A DNA stretch of 64,000 nucleotides from Okapia johnstoni (Eukaryota > Chordata > Mammalia > Artiodactyla > Giraffidae): the NCBI GenBank assembly GCA_024291935.2, contig CM044311.1:23149001-23213000 (forward strand), read 5' to 3'. Under the pieces are notes generated by a model, which saw only the letters and a list, made by a program, of their open reading frames with translations, had not been told where the DNA came from and ran no database searches. Shown one piece after another: positions 54,421 through 64,000 of the stretch. Each line of letters opens with the position of its first letter. The first letter of the stretch is position 1. A program made the position numbers and the translations under genes.

Positions 54421-56141
54421 GACTGCTAATTTAACATTTTAAACATTTTTCAGTATAATTTGATAGATTTTTTAGGGCCAAGAGGAAGAGGCACATTGAG
54501 ATACCATGGATTTAGTGCAAGGAAACACAGATGGAATGTAGAAGAAGATGCATGGTTTTAGAGGCACCATCAACACAGTTTCCAACCTGAATATACAAGA
54601 TAAGAAGGGATTTCACAAACCCCCAGGGAAGCTCTTTAACATTTTATTTACCCACCAATCACACCATTTGCCTTACATATGTGCTTTACACAATGAATCC
54701 CCAACAACTTTTTCTGGTGGTACTTATTATAATCTCTATATTCTCCTAGCAATTACCCTAGAGAACTCTGATATGACAGTGCTCAGGCCATAGCTGGTCA
54801 CCTCTGGCTTTTGTCTGTCCCCTGGACAATCGATTGTGGCTTTGGCGGAAGACAGCATTGTTTTCAGAGTTATAGCTCTGTTAGACCTCTAAGGAAGGCC
54901 GCTATCCAAGGGTGACATTGTATAGGTACACTGTGCCATGCAGTGCAGGCACCAAGGATGAAAGTGTACTTACTTCACTCTGCTCAGATCTTAACTGCTT
55001 TACAGCATGCCACTGATTTATGGTACATAAATACTCTCATACTTATATCAAGGGAAAATGAACAAGATTGTATTCTGTTATAGAACATGAATTATTTGTC
55101 ATTTAAAATATGATTAAGCTGTGTATTTTTAAACCCTTTTATACCAGATAAATGAACTTTAAAAATAAGGTGAAAATACTCTTAATATTCCATAAGGATG
55201 TCATAAAATTTAATGCATAACCTTTCTGACTTTTTAATAACTATGTCATGTCTACTGTCGGTAATTATCAAATAAAATGAAGACATTACTTAACCTTCTT
55301 AGTATAATCATGGAAACAGAATGACACCTAAGTCAGCAGATCTATTATTTGATAGTTCACAACCTCACATTTCTTAGAGCAATCATCAAGGGGAAATTTG
55401 ATGTTCCTTTTTTTGTTGGTTTTCACTGTTTAATTTAATCATAACAATGTACATCAGAAGGATTTTGCACTTTTTTAGAGAAATATTAAATATTCATAGA
55501 GAGAGTTTTCTTCATTTATAAAGGATGAGTCAATACACTGTCATGACAGTTTCACAGAACGAAAGACATTGCTTTAACTAATCAAATACAGTCATCCACA
55601 TCAAGGGCCCACAATTCAGAATTTGCCCCCATTTATCTCATCAGTTCTCACACATTATTCTCTCCTTCCTGGTGGTAGTTCTTTAAAAATATAATCCAGA
55701 AGCCTGGATTCTGGTTGTTAATGCATGCTCTGAGAAATTCTGCCATCAATTATTCTTTTCCTGTCCTTTTTTCTCCCCTCTCTTATGATGAATCCCTCAC
55801 TCCACTGCGTTCCTGTTCTAAATTGAAGAACAAAATTACCCTTTGGCTTTCTCTGTTTCTCAAGGGACACACCTCCTATATCATTTGTAGGAGTGAGCGT
55901 TAATCTCAGCCATGGGGAAAACACTGGACCATATGAGTACCACTTATCCTGCCTTATTCTTCCATTTTACTTGAAATTTGGTTCATTTTAAACTTCACCT
56001 GAAAAAAGAAAAGGGCAAATATTCTTGGTTGGTTTTTTTTTTCTGGTTTAGATGATCCTTAGCATACCTGCCATATTATCTAAGCTTTTGAGTTGCCATC
56101 ATGAAATGAAGCATCACCTGATGCATATTTAGTTTGTATAA
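54421..56141. other. about 1.7 kb of single-copy DNA
   Basis: No repeat recognised. An 81-codon frame at 54548-54793 has no family features. Confidence 0.5.
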
Positions 56142-56334
56142 AACTCTTTCTGACCCTTTGGGCGGTAGCCTACCAGGCTCCTCTGTCCGTGGTATTTCCC
56201 AGGAAAGAATACTGGAGCTGGTTCCCATTTTCTCCTCCAGGGGATCTTTCCAACGGAGGGATGGAACCCATGTCTCCTACACCTCCTGAATTGCAAGTGG
56301 ATTCTTTGCCCACTGTGCCATTTGGGTTTCCCTG
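56142..56334 (-). mobile_element. Bov-tA-type SINE, diverged
   Basis: Antisense copy from 'ctctttctgaccctttgggc' to 'ccatttgggtttccc'. Lacks the extreme 3' end. B-box complement 'gggatggaaccc' is mutated. Confidence 0.88.
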
Positions 56335-56429
56335 CTTCATAAAATTATCCATGATCAGACTATACTTTGATATTGACTTATATATGCAAAAAAAATTGAA
56401 AATTCATTTCTTCCATGTATGCATCTGAG
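56335..56429. other. single-copy spacer
   Basis: Nothing recognised. Confidence 0.4.
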
Positions 56430-56575
56430 GCAGGGCAGCCCAGTGGTAAAGAGTTTGGACAATGGGGAAGAAAGATGCTTCTGTTCATATTCTTCCTTTG
56501 ATGATGTTCTAGTTGCATAGCATCAAGCAAGTTCCTTAAGATTTCAGAGGTCACATTTGTATATCAAAGATAATG
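56430..56575 (+). mobile_element. MIR SINE
   Basis: 'gcccagtggtaaagagtttg', 'gatgatgttctagttgcata', 'gcatcaagcaagttccttaa' and 'gtcacatttgtatatcaaag' follow the MIR from its tRNA-derived head to its core. Confidence 0.7.
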
Positions 56576-58100
56576 TCTACAGTTTAACTCGGGAAACACG
56601 ACACTTTAAAACAGAGGCACAATATAATCCTAATTGAGTGAGTATCTGTTTAAGATTGGCTTAAGGACGGTTTGCTTAAGTGAGAACTGTAGGTTAAGGA
56701 GTTTGGGTGTAAAATAACACTTCTGAATTTCCTGTGAGACTTCTCATTGCTTTAGAGTTCAAATTCACATGCAATATTTTGAATTATAAATGGCATAAGT
56801 GATATAAAGAAACCTGCATTTGTTCATCATTTCAATACCAGTCTATAAAATTAACATTTGGCATCAGTTTCATACTAAATATGTTTTTGCATTTGGGCAT
56901 TTTATAGTTCCAAGGAATTATAAGTATTTATCTGCTTGAATTATCCCACCATCATCTTTTTCAACTAAAAGCAGTTTCCAAACATTTAATGATTTTTTTT
57001 GACAATAAACATCTAAATATAAGCCAAACAAACACTCTTTAGACTCTTTTGTAGTCAGTATTGTTGCAAAAGATAATAGTATATTGAAGCATAGTTTGTC
57101 TTTTCTCTTTTAATGAATTCTTGGGGGACTTCTAAGGATGCCTGATTACGTGTATATGTTAACTGAGAACCTGCTGTATTAAACATGAATTTAAAATTTT
57201 GTTTCATTTTTAACACTAACACAATGCATTTCTGTAAGAAAAGAGAGTTAACTATTTTCATCATTCCAAATAATGAATCTACACAAATTTTGCTAGAAGT
57301 ACTTTCTAAATTATAGATTTCTTGAATTGAAGGAAAATTTGCTGATTAAGAAATGTCACTCCTTTGTTCCATAGACTGGACGATTAAAGCTTAAAGAATT
57401 AGAATTTCCCAGAATCAAACACTATTCTAGATGCAGTTTGAGTTCTGAACGTTTCATCATTTTCTGCCTCTCTCTCTCCTTCCCTCATCTAATGCTTTCC
57501 CCCCACCTTTTTTTTCCCCCAGTTTTGCTCCAATATTTTTACATGTTCTTCCACCGTAAATAATTTATTTCCTCTAGAGAACAATACTTACTTTCTGCTG
57601 TTTGAGTACATTTCAAGTCATCCATTGTGAAAATGGATTTAAGAAAATTCCATTCTCATCAAAATTACTTAATGAATGCAATCTTCCAAGTTATTTTAAT
57701 GCTAGCACTCTAAAACTGACATTAATCAGATTTAAGGTTACTCAGAAAGAAGGGGGGGCTCTCAAATTTAAAGTGCTGTTCTTGTAGATTTTAAAATTGC
57801 TGTCTCTGCTGCCAAGAAGTTTTAGATTTCAGATGATTTACCTTTGAGAACAACTGAAGATCAATAAGTGGGCTGAAGGAGAAGAGAATGAGTAAAATAT
57901 GGAGGAAAAAAAATCTGAATGAAACATTATAGAAAAATGAAAAGATATATGGCATGAGAAAAAATAAATCATGACCTGATAAAAGAGAGAGGATTTAAAT
58001 ACCAATTGTGAGAGATCTGTCCTTTTGAATTAAAAAAATAAAGAAAAGCAAACATGACTCAAGGGAACAACTCACATATTTTCTTCACCATTAAAAAAAC
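56576..58100. other. about 1.5 kb of single-copy DNA
   Basis: Nothing recognised. Pyrimidine-rich patch at 57465-57525. Confidence 0.5.
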
Positions 58101-58200
58101 AACATGTACACCCATGGTGGGTTCATGTCAATGTACAGCAAAACAAATACAATATTGTAAAGTTAAAAAATAGAAAATAAACAAATTAAAAAAAAATGTC
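58101..58200 (+). mobile_element. L1 3' tail
   Basis: 'tacacccatggtgggttcat', 'gtcaatgtacagcaaaacaa' and 'atacaatattgtaaagttaa', then an A-rich end. This is the last about 100 bp of a ruminant L1 3' UTR. Confidence 0.82.
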
Positions 58201-58689
58201 ATGACATTTTCAGGCAGGTTAGGAAGTGAACACATGTTTCAATATAATGTAAGCATATTTACAGTCCTGGTAGCAGAACCAGCAAAGAAATAAACAGCTG
58301 TATCCAGAGAGGGGTAGGAAGTTCCCTATGCTTCAGCGTTGCATCTTTTCAAGCCACACTCCCAACAACTTTCTCAGAAGGACCATTTCAAAGATAACTT
58401 TTTTTTTTTTAAGAAAATCTCAAAGGTGGGCATATCTCTACCTTTCATAACGTGTGCCTTCTACTAATAGCATCTTCCTCAGAAATCTTTCCAGACAAGT
58501 AATGTTCTGGTACTTAATGTTCTGCTTCCAGCATTTAGCTTCCGCATGGAAACCATGTACAAGCCCCTGTGTCCTTGTCTTTTGAAGTAAAAGGCTGACT
58601 CAAGAATTAATGATTGGGTAATGTGAAGATGTGGAAACAAAGAATAGCTGTTGGGGCAAGGAATGAGTAACAATTTTGACTATAATTCC
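58201..58689. other. unassigned DNA
   Basis: T-run at 58400-58411. It may include U3 sequence of the following LTR. Confidence 0.4.
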
Positions 58690-59095
58690 GCCACATAGTA
58701 AAATTCCCAAACTCCTAGTTCCTTGAAAGATATATATAAAAAGCCTTTGCTTTTATTGCTAATTTTTTTTTACAGGAAGTAGACCACCACCAGATGAAAA
58801 CTGCTGACCACAAGAACATTGACCCCGAGAGTGGTTGAAACCAGAAGATTGTTGATGCTTGAAACTTCATCTTGGTGCCAGTCAATCCAAGAATCCTCCA
58901 CCAGCTGATCACATCCTGCTCCTTAAACACCGTAAAACTCCTCACTACCTCCAATGGTCGCAGGGTCTTCAGAGCACTAGCTCACTATAGCCCCCTTTGC
59001 CTGGCAAAGTAACAAAAGCTACTTTTTTTACTTCACCCAAAATTCTGTCTCTGAGTTTCTAATTGGCATTGGTGAAAAGAGGCCAAGCTTTGGCA
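58690..59095 (+). mobile_element. ERV1-type solo LTR
   Basis: The distal part reads 'agccccctttgcctggcaaa', 'gtaacaaaagctactttttt' (poly(A) signal region, AATAAA degenerated), 'tctgtctctgagtttctaat' and 'gaggccaagctttggcaa', the R-U5 layout of class I LTRs. The upstream boundary is uncertain. No internal sequence is attached. Confidence 0.55.
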
Positions 59096-59382
59096 AAAAT
59101 ACCCCTCCTTTACATTATATTAGCCTTTATTTGAATCAAAGATAATAATATAATGGTTCATTATATAATTTTATAAGTTGGAACCATGCTGAGGTTCAAT
59201 CGCCTGCTCAATCATGTTGGAAATATTTGTAAATATGGTAACTGTTGGTGTATTGTGAGTAAAGGAAATGAACACTCATAAGCAGCTCCTGGAAAAGTCA
59301 CTACACTTTTCTGAAGGATGTTTATAATATATTAAAACATTTACATCAAATTTATGAGTAGCTAGCTAGGTAAGCTCGTGCT
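59096..59382. other. single-copy DNA
   Basis: Nothing recognised. Confidence 0.45.
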
Positions 59383-59394
59383 TTGGATCTGTAT

Positions 59395-59591
59395 GTGTGT
59401 TTAGCCACTCAGTCATGTACGATGCTTTGCAACCCCATGGACTATAGCCTGCCGGGCTCCTCTGTCCATGGGGATACCCCAGGTAAGAGTATTGAAGTGG
59501 GTTGCCATGCCCTCCTCCAGGGGATCTTCCCTACTCAGGGATTGAACCCAAGTCTTCCACACTCCCGGCAGATTCTTTACCATGTGAGCCA
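59395..59591 (-). mobile_element. Bov-tA-type SINE with 12-bp TSD
   Basis: Antisense. TTGGATCTGTAT occurs exactly at 59383-59394 and 59592-59603. The final bases of the head are missing ('tgtgagcca'). Confidence 0.95.
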
Positions 59592-59603
59592 TTGGATCTG
59601 TAT

Positions 59604-59779
59604 AATGCTGTTATATATGCACAGATTGATAGAGAAAATTAACATGAGACTATTAAAAAATATCATCATTGGACTTCAAAACAAGGTAGACATTCCCAGA
59701 GTTTAGGGACAGGACCAAAAAGTAGAACTACGTGTAGGGTTTAGAAATGAACACAAGCTTGTCTTTCAAAGTTGGCATT
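59604..59779. other. single-copy DNA
   Basis: Nothing recognised. Confidence 0.4.
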
Positions 59780-60125
59780 GGCAGTCAGGAATGGACCGAG
59801 GGAGCTCAGCTTATTGGGTGAGATGGGTGGGGGTGGGTCCAGGAGGGAGGGGACATATGTATACATATGGTTGATTCAGTTCCTTGTACAGCAGAAACTA
59901 AAACAATATTGCAAAGCAACTAGAGATGGTAAAGAATATGACTGCAATGCAGGATAGGTTTGATCCCTGGGTCAGGAAGATCTCCTGGAAAAGGGAATGG
60001 ATACCCACTCTAGTATTCTTGCCTGGAGAATTCCATGGACCAAGGAGCCTGTCCATGGGGTCGCAAAGAGTAGGACATGACTAAGCACCTAACACAAAGC
60101 AATTATACCCCAATTTGAAAAGAGA
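59780..60125 (+). mobile_element. L1 3' UTR end, split by a SINE
   Basis: Left part 59780-59922 ('ggtgggtccaggagggaggg', 'gacatatgtatacatatggt', 'cagcagaaactaaaacaata') and right part 60106-60125 ('taccccaatttgaaaagag'). One ruminant L1 3' end interrupted by the SINE at 59923-60094. Confidence 0.85.
59923..60094 (+). mobile_element. Bov-tA-type SINE nested in L1, head-truncated
   Basis: CAAAGCAACTA (59912-59922) and CAAAGCAATTA (60095-60105) form an 11-bp TSD with one mismatch. It starts inside the tRNA head ('gagatggtaaagaatatgac') and lacks about 12 bp of the body ('gcctgtccatgg'). Confidence 0.93.
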
Positions 60126-60681
60126 GAGAGAGAGATTGTCATGGGAGGAGACAAAAAGATGTTTAAGTTCTGGAAGTTCTGTAAAGACAACAACCTGGCA
60201 ACAGTTACATCTCTTGTTTTCTTGTTTTTCTACAGGCATCTTTAATTGGGTTTTATTTCATGGATCAAGTGTAACATGTTAAAGTGAAAGCAGTAAAACT
60301 ACCTCTCTTTTCCCTTCTGGGAAATGATGGTTGGGATGATATTTACATTAGCTAAAAGCTGCCAGACTTTCAGTTTACAATAAAATTTCAACTTGGTGGG
60401 ACACGTTTAGCAAGGTTTTGCTGTTATTTTTTTAAGAAAAATGAAAAAGATGAAGCAAAACATAAAACTCCACACTTAGGTCTGAATGTTTAAATTATCA
60501 CCTCTAATCAATGTCTCCCCTGAAAAATTAAAAAATAAAAATGCATAATTTTAGCTAGAGTCTAGTAATTCATAATAGACTACATAAAAACTCTAAGATA
60601 TGAATAGCAATAGGTTGATAGACAATGTCTGTATAGAACCCTAGATCAATGATTTCAGAGATTCACAACTAATGTGCTGAT
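60126..60681. other. single-copy DNA
   Basis: Nothing recognised. Confidence 0.45.
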
Positions 60682-60691
60682 ATACCCACTG

Positions 60692-60904
60692 TGGGGCTTC
60701 CCAGGTCTCACAGTGGTAAAGAATCTGTCTGCCAATGCAGAAGACACAGGTTTGATTACCAGGTTGGGAAGATCCCCTGAAGAAGGAAATGGTAACCCAC
60801 TCCAGTATTCTTGCCTGGGAAATTCCATGGGCGGAGGAGACTTGTGGGCTACAGTCCATGGGGTGGCGAAGAACTGGACAGGGCTAAGCAGCTAAACAAC
60901 AACA
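60692..60904 (+). mobile_element. Bov-tA-type SINE with (AAC) tail
   Basis: Begins 'ggggcttcccaggtctcaca'. B-box GGTTTGATTAC is mutated. ATACCCACT (60682-60690) and ATACCAACT (60905-60913) are a plausible TSD with one mismatch. Confidence 0.93.
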
Positions 60905-60913
60905 ATACCAACT

Positions 60914-61726
60914 ATCCCCTTTCATCTCCCACGGAATTATTATTTACTGACTGGTATAATGAGCATGAAAGCACACTAAACTTAACTTTTAAGGAATCTT
61001 TATGGTTCCAGTTTATGAAATACCATCCACATTTGATTCAAACTAAAGCACTTAAGTGCAATCCTTCTCAAAAGGAATACCTCTTGAAGACAACATGGGC
61101 TTTATTGAGATGTTAGATTTCACTAATAATAAATTGAAGGAGATGTTTGTTACAAAAAGTGAAATTCTTTTAAAAGTGAATATGTCCTAGGGAGCAACAA
61201 GTAAAGAAGTATTTTTCTGTCATTTTTGGTAACATTTTAAAGAACCTAATATTCTGGCAAAATGATGGACAGGCTACATTTAAATTGTAGAGAAAGTATG
61301 TTTAGAGTAAATAGCAAAAGTGTTCATATCCACACATTGTAATTTTTCTCTCATTATTTTTTATGATAATTCACATTAGCTCATTAGCACAGTCAATGTT
61401 TCGTTTCTCCAAATTGCTGCTACGTAATTTATGGAAAAAAAAAAAGTAGGAAAACTGGAAGGTAAATAATTCTACAGGATTTCTAATGAAAAACAATGAT
61501 TTTTTGCCACCCACTCCCTGTTTTCCACTCTTCTAAATTTTTCTTTCAATTAACTCATAATTTTTTAATTTACCCCTTCAAGGCTGAATTATGTGATTGT
61601 ATTTTGACTTTTTAGGTTTAAACATTATTGTAATTTCCCAACATAGGAGATGAAGATTTAACTCTCTTTGCTTCCTTTCTCATCACCTACTTAAAAGCCC
61701 TCATCCTCCCAATTCAGTTACACAGT
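60914..61726. other. single-copy DNA
   Basis: A-run at 61436-61445. No repeat recognised. The 101-codon frame at 60811-61116 begins inside the SINE. Confidence 0.5.
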
Positions 61727-61745
61727 AGTTTTGGCTTAATGTTTA

Positions 61746-61944
61746 AGTGTGAGTGCTCAGTTGTGTCTGACTCTTTGCGACCGCATGGAATGTAGCCCAC
61801 CAGGCTCCTCTGTCTATGGAATTCTCCAGGCAAGCATACTGGAAGGGTTGCCATTTCCTTCTCCAGGGGATCTTCCTGACCCAGGCATCAAACCCAAGTC
61901 TCCTGCATGGCAGGAAGATTCTTTACCATCTAAGTCCCCAGGAA
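61746..61944 (-). mobile_element. Bov-tA-type SINE
   Basis: Antisense full copy ending 'taagtccccaggaa'. AGTTTTGG at 61727-61734 and 61945-61952 is an exact 8-bp TSD candidate, with about 11 bp between the left copy and the clear SINE end. Confidence 0.92.
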
Positions 61945-61952
61945 AGTTTTGG

Positions 61953-62136
61953 TTAGATGAATGCTTATTCCATAAAAATAATGCAAATGCAATGCATGCC
62001 TAGCAATGAGGTAAACTGTGATTATTTTTATTTTCACTAAATTTTTTTCTTATTAGTCTTATAATTTCAAGTTGCTTTTTTTTTGTTGCTGGTTTGGTTT
62101 ATCTGCTGAGTTCTCAATGGACACTTTCTACTATAC
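61953..62136. other. single-copy DNA
   Basis: Nothing recognised. Confidence 0.4.
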
Positions 62137-62432
62137 TCAGTTCAGTTCAGTTCAGTTCAGTCACTCAGTCGTGTCCGACTCTTTACGACCCCATGAATCG
62201 CAGCATGCCAGGCCTCCCTGTCCATCACCAACTCCCAGAGTTTACCCAAACCCATGTCCATCTAGTTGGTGATGCCATCCAACCATCTCTTCCTCTGTCG
62301 TCCCCTTCTCCTCCTGCCCCCAATCCTTCCCAGCATTAGGGTCTTTTCCAATGAATCAACTCTTCACATGAGGTGGCCAAAGTATTGGAGTTTCAGCTTC
62401 AACATCAGTCCTTCCAATGAACACTCAGGACT
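62137..62432 (-). mobile_element. BovB extreme 3' end, antisense
   Basis: Four copies of the TCAGT-type terminal repeat at the left (62137-62161), then the 3' UTR and C-terminal coding region to 'ccttccaatgaacactcagg'. About 295 bp. Low divergence suggests a young insertion. Confidence 0.94.
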
Positions 62433-63497
62433 AGTTCATGCCTAACATTCTTCTAAAAACATGGATGTCCATTAAGTATTCTATTAGCTTATTACAAGAG
62501 TGTTGTTTTATCTTTTATATAGTAATTTTTTCCCATAGTTGTAGTATAATCTTTTAACTCCCTGTTATTATTAATGGCAGTTTTTTTTTTAATTTTTCTA
62601 CTCTTTATATAATTTCCACTTCATTCAAATAGTTTCTTCCTGATTTATTCTCTTCCTACTAAAGGCTTCCCTCAGATATCTGGCAATCTTTTATTATCTG
62701 CTCCTATTTTAAGTGGAGACAGGAAAGCTGACTTTAAACTTTGGGCTCTTGGCTGAAACTTGTCTCCTGTGATGTGGTTGGCCTATTTATCTAGGGGAAC
62801 TTATCTATTAGGCTCTTTGTGTCTTTTGGCCTCATTAGATATCCCCATGGAGAATCTGGCAATTTCCTCTCTGCAGAGAAAAAATATATTTCCTAGCAGT
62901 TGGGGAATCATGTAGAACTCTGTCTGGATAGCTCAGAAAATAAAATACTTAATTAGATACTTCATCCTGCTGTGTCAATAGAGCTAATTAGGGGACAGAG
63001 ATAAAATAGTAATTTGAACATATAACGTGATATACAAACAATTATTAACTATAAAGGGTAAAGAAAATTCTAAAGAATATCCTTTGGCAGGGGGAGAATC
63101 CCAAAGAAAGGGACATGGTCGGAAAGGAGTTCCCATTGTTAAGGCTGAAGGTCAGATCTCACTGGAGAAGGTGTGCTTGCATCCCTACTGGATAATGGTG
63201 AAGTTGGTGTGGTATACATCAAAGCTAGTTCACAGTTGCTGGGCCAACAGAAAACATACCTCTGGGATGTATGTGCTGAGGCTGGTGGACAGAGGAACCA
63301 CAGTCAGAACTGGCCAGTTAGTTTACATTACTTCTGGGTACAGATGAGCAAGAAACTGAGGCCTAGAGAGTCAACGAGGAAATACTCCTCTAAGGTACAG
63401 AAGGGTAATGCAATGAAAATGACCCCTTGGCACTGCTACAATGTATTCATTTGGCATCTACATGAGGGGATGTTGCTGAAACTTACTGGAAAGCTAT
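62433..63497. other. about 1 kb, mostly single-copy, one MIR relic
   Basis: 63335-63440 ('acagatgagcaagaaactga', 'ggcctagagagtcaacgagg') is a MIR core on the plus strand. Frames at 63027-63347 and 63173-63502 (106 and 109 codons) overlap in different phases and show no family features. Confidence 0.45.
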
Positions 63498-64000
63498 GCT
63501 GATGGTGATTGCAGCCATGAAATTAAAAGACGCTTACTCCTTGGAAGGAAGGTTATGGCCAACCTAGATAAAACCAGAGACATTACTTTGCCAACAAAAG
63601 TCCATCTAGTCAAGGCTATGGTTTTTCCAGTGGTCATGTATGGATGTGAGAGTTGAACGGTGAAGAAAGCTGAGCACCGAAGAATTGATGCTTTTGAACT
63701 GTGGTGTTGGAGAAGACTCTTGACAGTCCCTTGGACTGCAAGGAGATCCAATCAATCCATCCTAAAAGAGATCAATCCTGGGTGTTCATTGGAAGGTATG
63801 ATGTTGAAACTGAAGCTCCAATACTTTGGCCACCTCATGCGAAGGGTTGACTCATTGGAAAAGACCCTAATGCTGGGTAGGATTGGGGGCGGGAGGAAAA
63901 GGGGACAACAGAGGATGAGATGGTTGGATGGCATCACCGACTCGATGGACATGGGTTTGGGTAGACTCCGGGAGTTGGTAATGGACAGAGAGGCCTGGTG
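63498..64000 (+). mobile_element. BovB, 5'-truncated, running past the window end
   Basis: Starts 'tgatggtgattgcagccatg' (after the YADD region) and covers the C-terminal coding part. It has a small deletion at 63568-63572 ('acctagataaaaccagagac', missing the 'gcatattcaaaagc' block). The 3' terminus lies beyond position 64000. Confidence 0.93.

Noticed and set aside
63027..63502. Two overlapping 106- and 109-codon frames
   Set aside because: Different phases of the same stretch and no family features. The region includes a MIR core, so it is not selected coding sequence.

Overview
The window is mammalian nuclear DNA from a bovid ruminant (cattle, sheep, goat or a relative). The main evidence is about 35 copies of the ruminant tRNA-Glu/BovB-derived SINE (Bov-tA type), about ten pieces of the RTE-clade LINE BovB with its terminal CTGAACTGAACTGA repeats, and one CHR-type SINE. 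Older pan-mammalian repeats (MIR, L2, L1, MLT1/MaLR, hAT and mariner miniatures) lie among them. The sequence is AT-rich and CpG-poor. I found no protein-coding gene, spliced exon set, tRNA, rRNA or other functional RNA gene. It reads as an intergenic or deep intronic stretch. Every open frame above about 100 codons is either a retroelement remnant, an antisense or chimeric frame through repeats, or a chance frame in AT-rich DNA.

Layout. 1-5.5 kb: single-copy DNA with MIR/L2 relics, two Bov-tA SINEs, a CHR SINE and a BovB 3' end. 5.5-8.5 kb: a long BovB copy whose 5' half (endonuclease) is inverted relative to its 3' half (reverse transcriptase), a twin-priming structure. 8.6-14.6 kb: SINEs in sparse DNA. 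14.6-15.8 kb: a BovB RT copy that keeps the YADD motif. 16-26 kb: SINEs, L1 3' ends and an MLT1 LTR. 26.3-28.8 kb: an L1 5' UTR to ORF1-start region containing an unusual inverted repeat of about 370 bp. 29-38 kb: BovB ends, an antisense L1 3' UTR and SINEs. 38.4-43.4 kb: a cluster of LTR elements, comprising an MLT1 LTR, a decayed gammaretrovirus-like (ERV1) pol-to-LTR remnant, and a second LTR split by a SINE. 43.4-48 kb: mostly single-copy, with a diverged tandem pair near 44.3/45.2 kb and a repeat-free block near 45.4-46.1 kb. 48.3-50.7 kb: one BovB inserted antisense into another. 51-54.4 kb: nested MIR, MLT1, SINE, BovB, hAT and mariner relics. 54.4-64 kb: sparse DNA with SINEs, an L1 tail, an LTR, a 3' BovB end and a BovB copy running off the window edge.

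The genes do not work together here because there are none. What the window offers is a stratigraphy of insertions, several dated by intact target-site duplications (TSDs) or by nesting. I did not find an undescribed gene system. The most unusual structures are the twin-primed BovB, the BovB-in-BovB hairpin at 48.3-50.7 kb and the L1 5' UTR inverted repeat at 26.8-28.0 kb. Repeat family names come from recognised consensus features, not from a database search, and boundaries are approximate by about 5-20 bp unless a TSD is cited.
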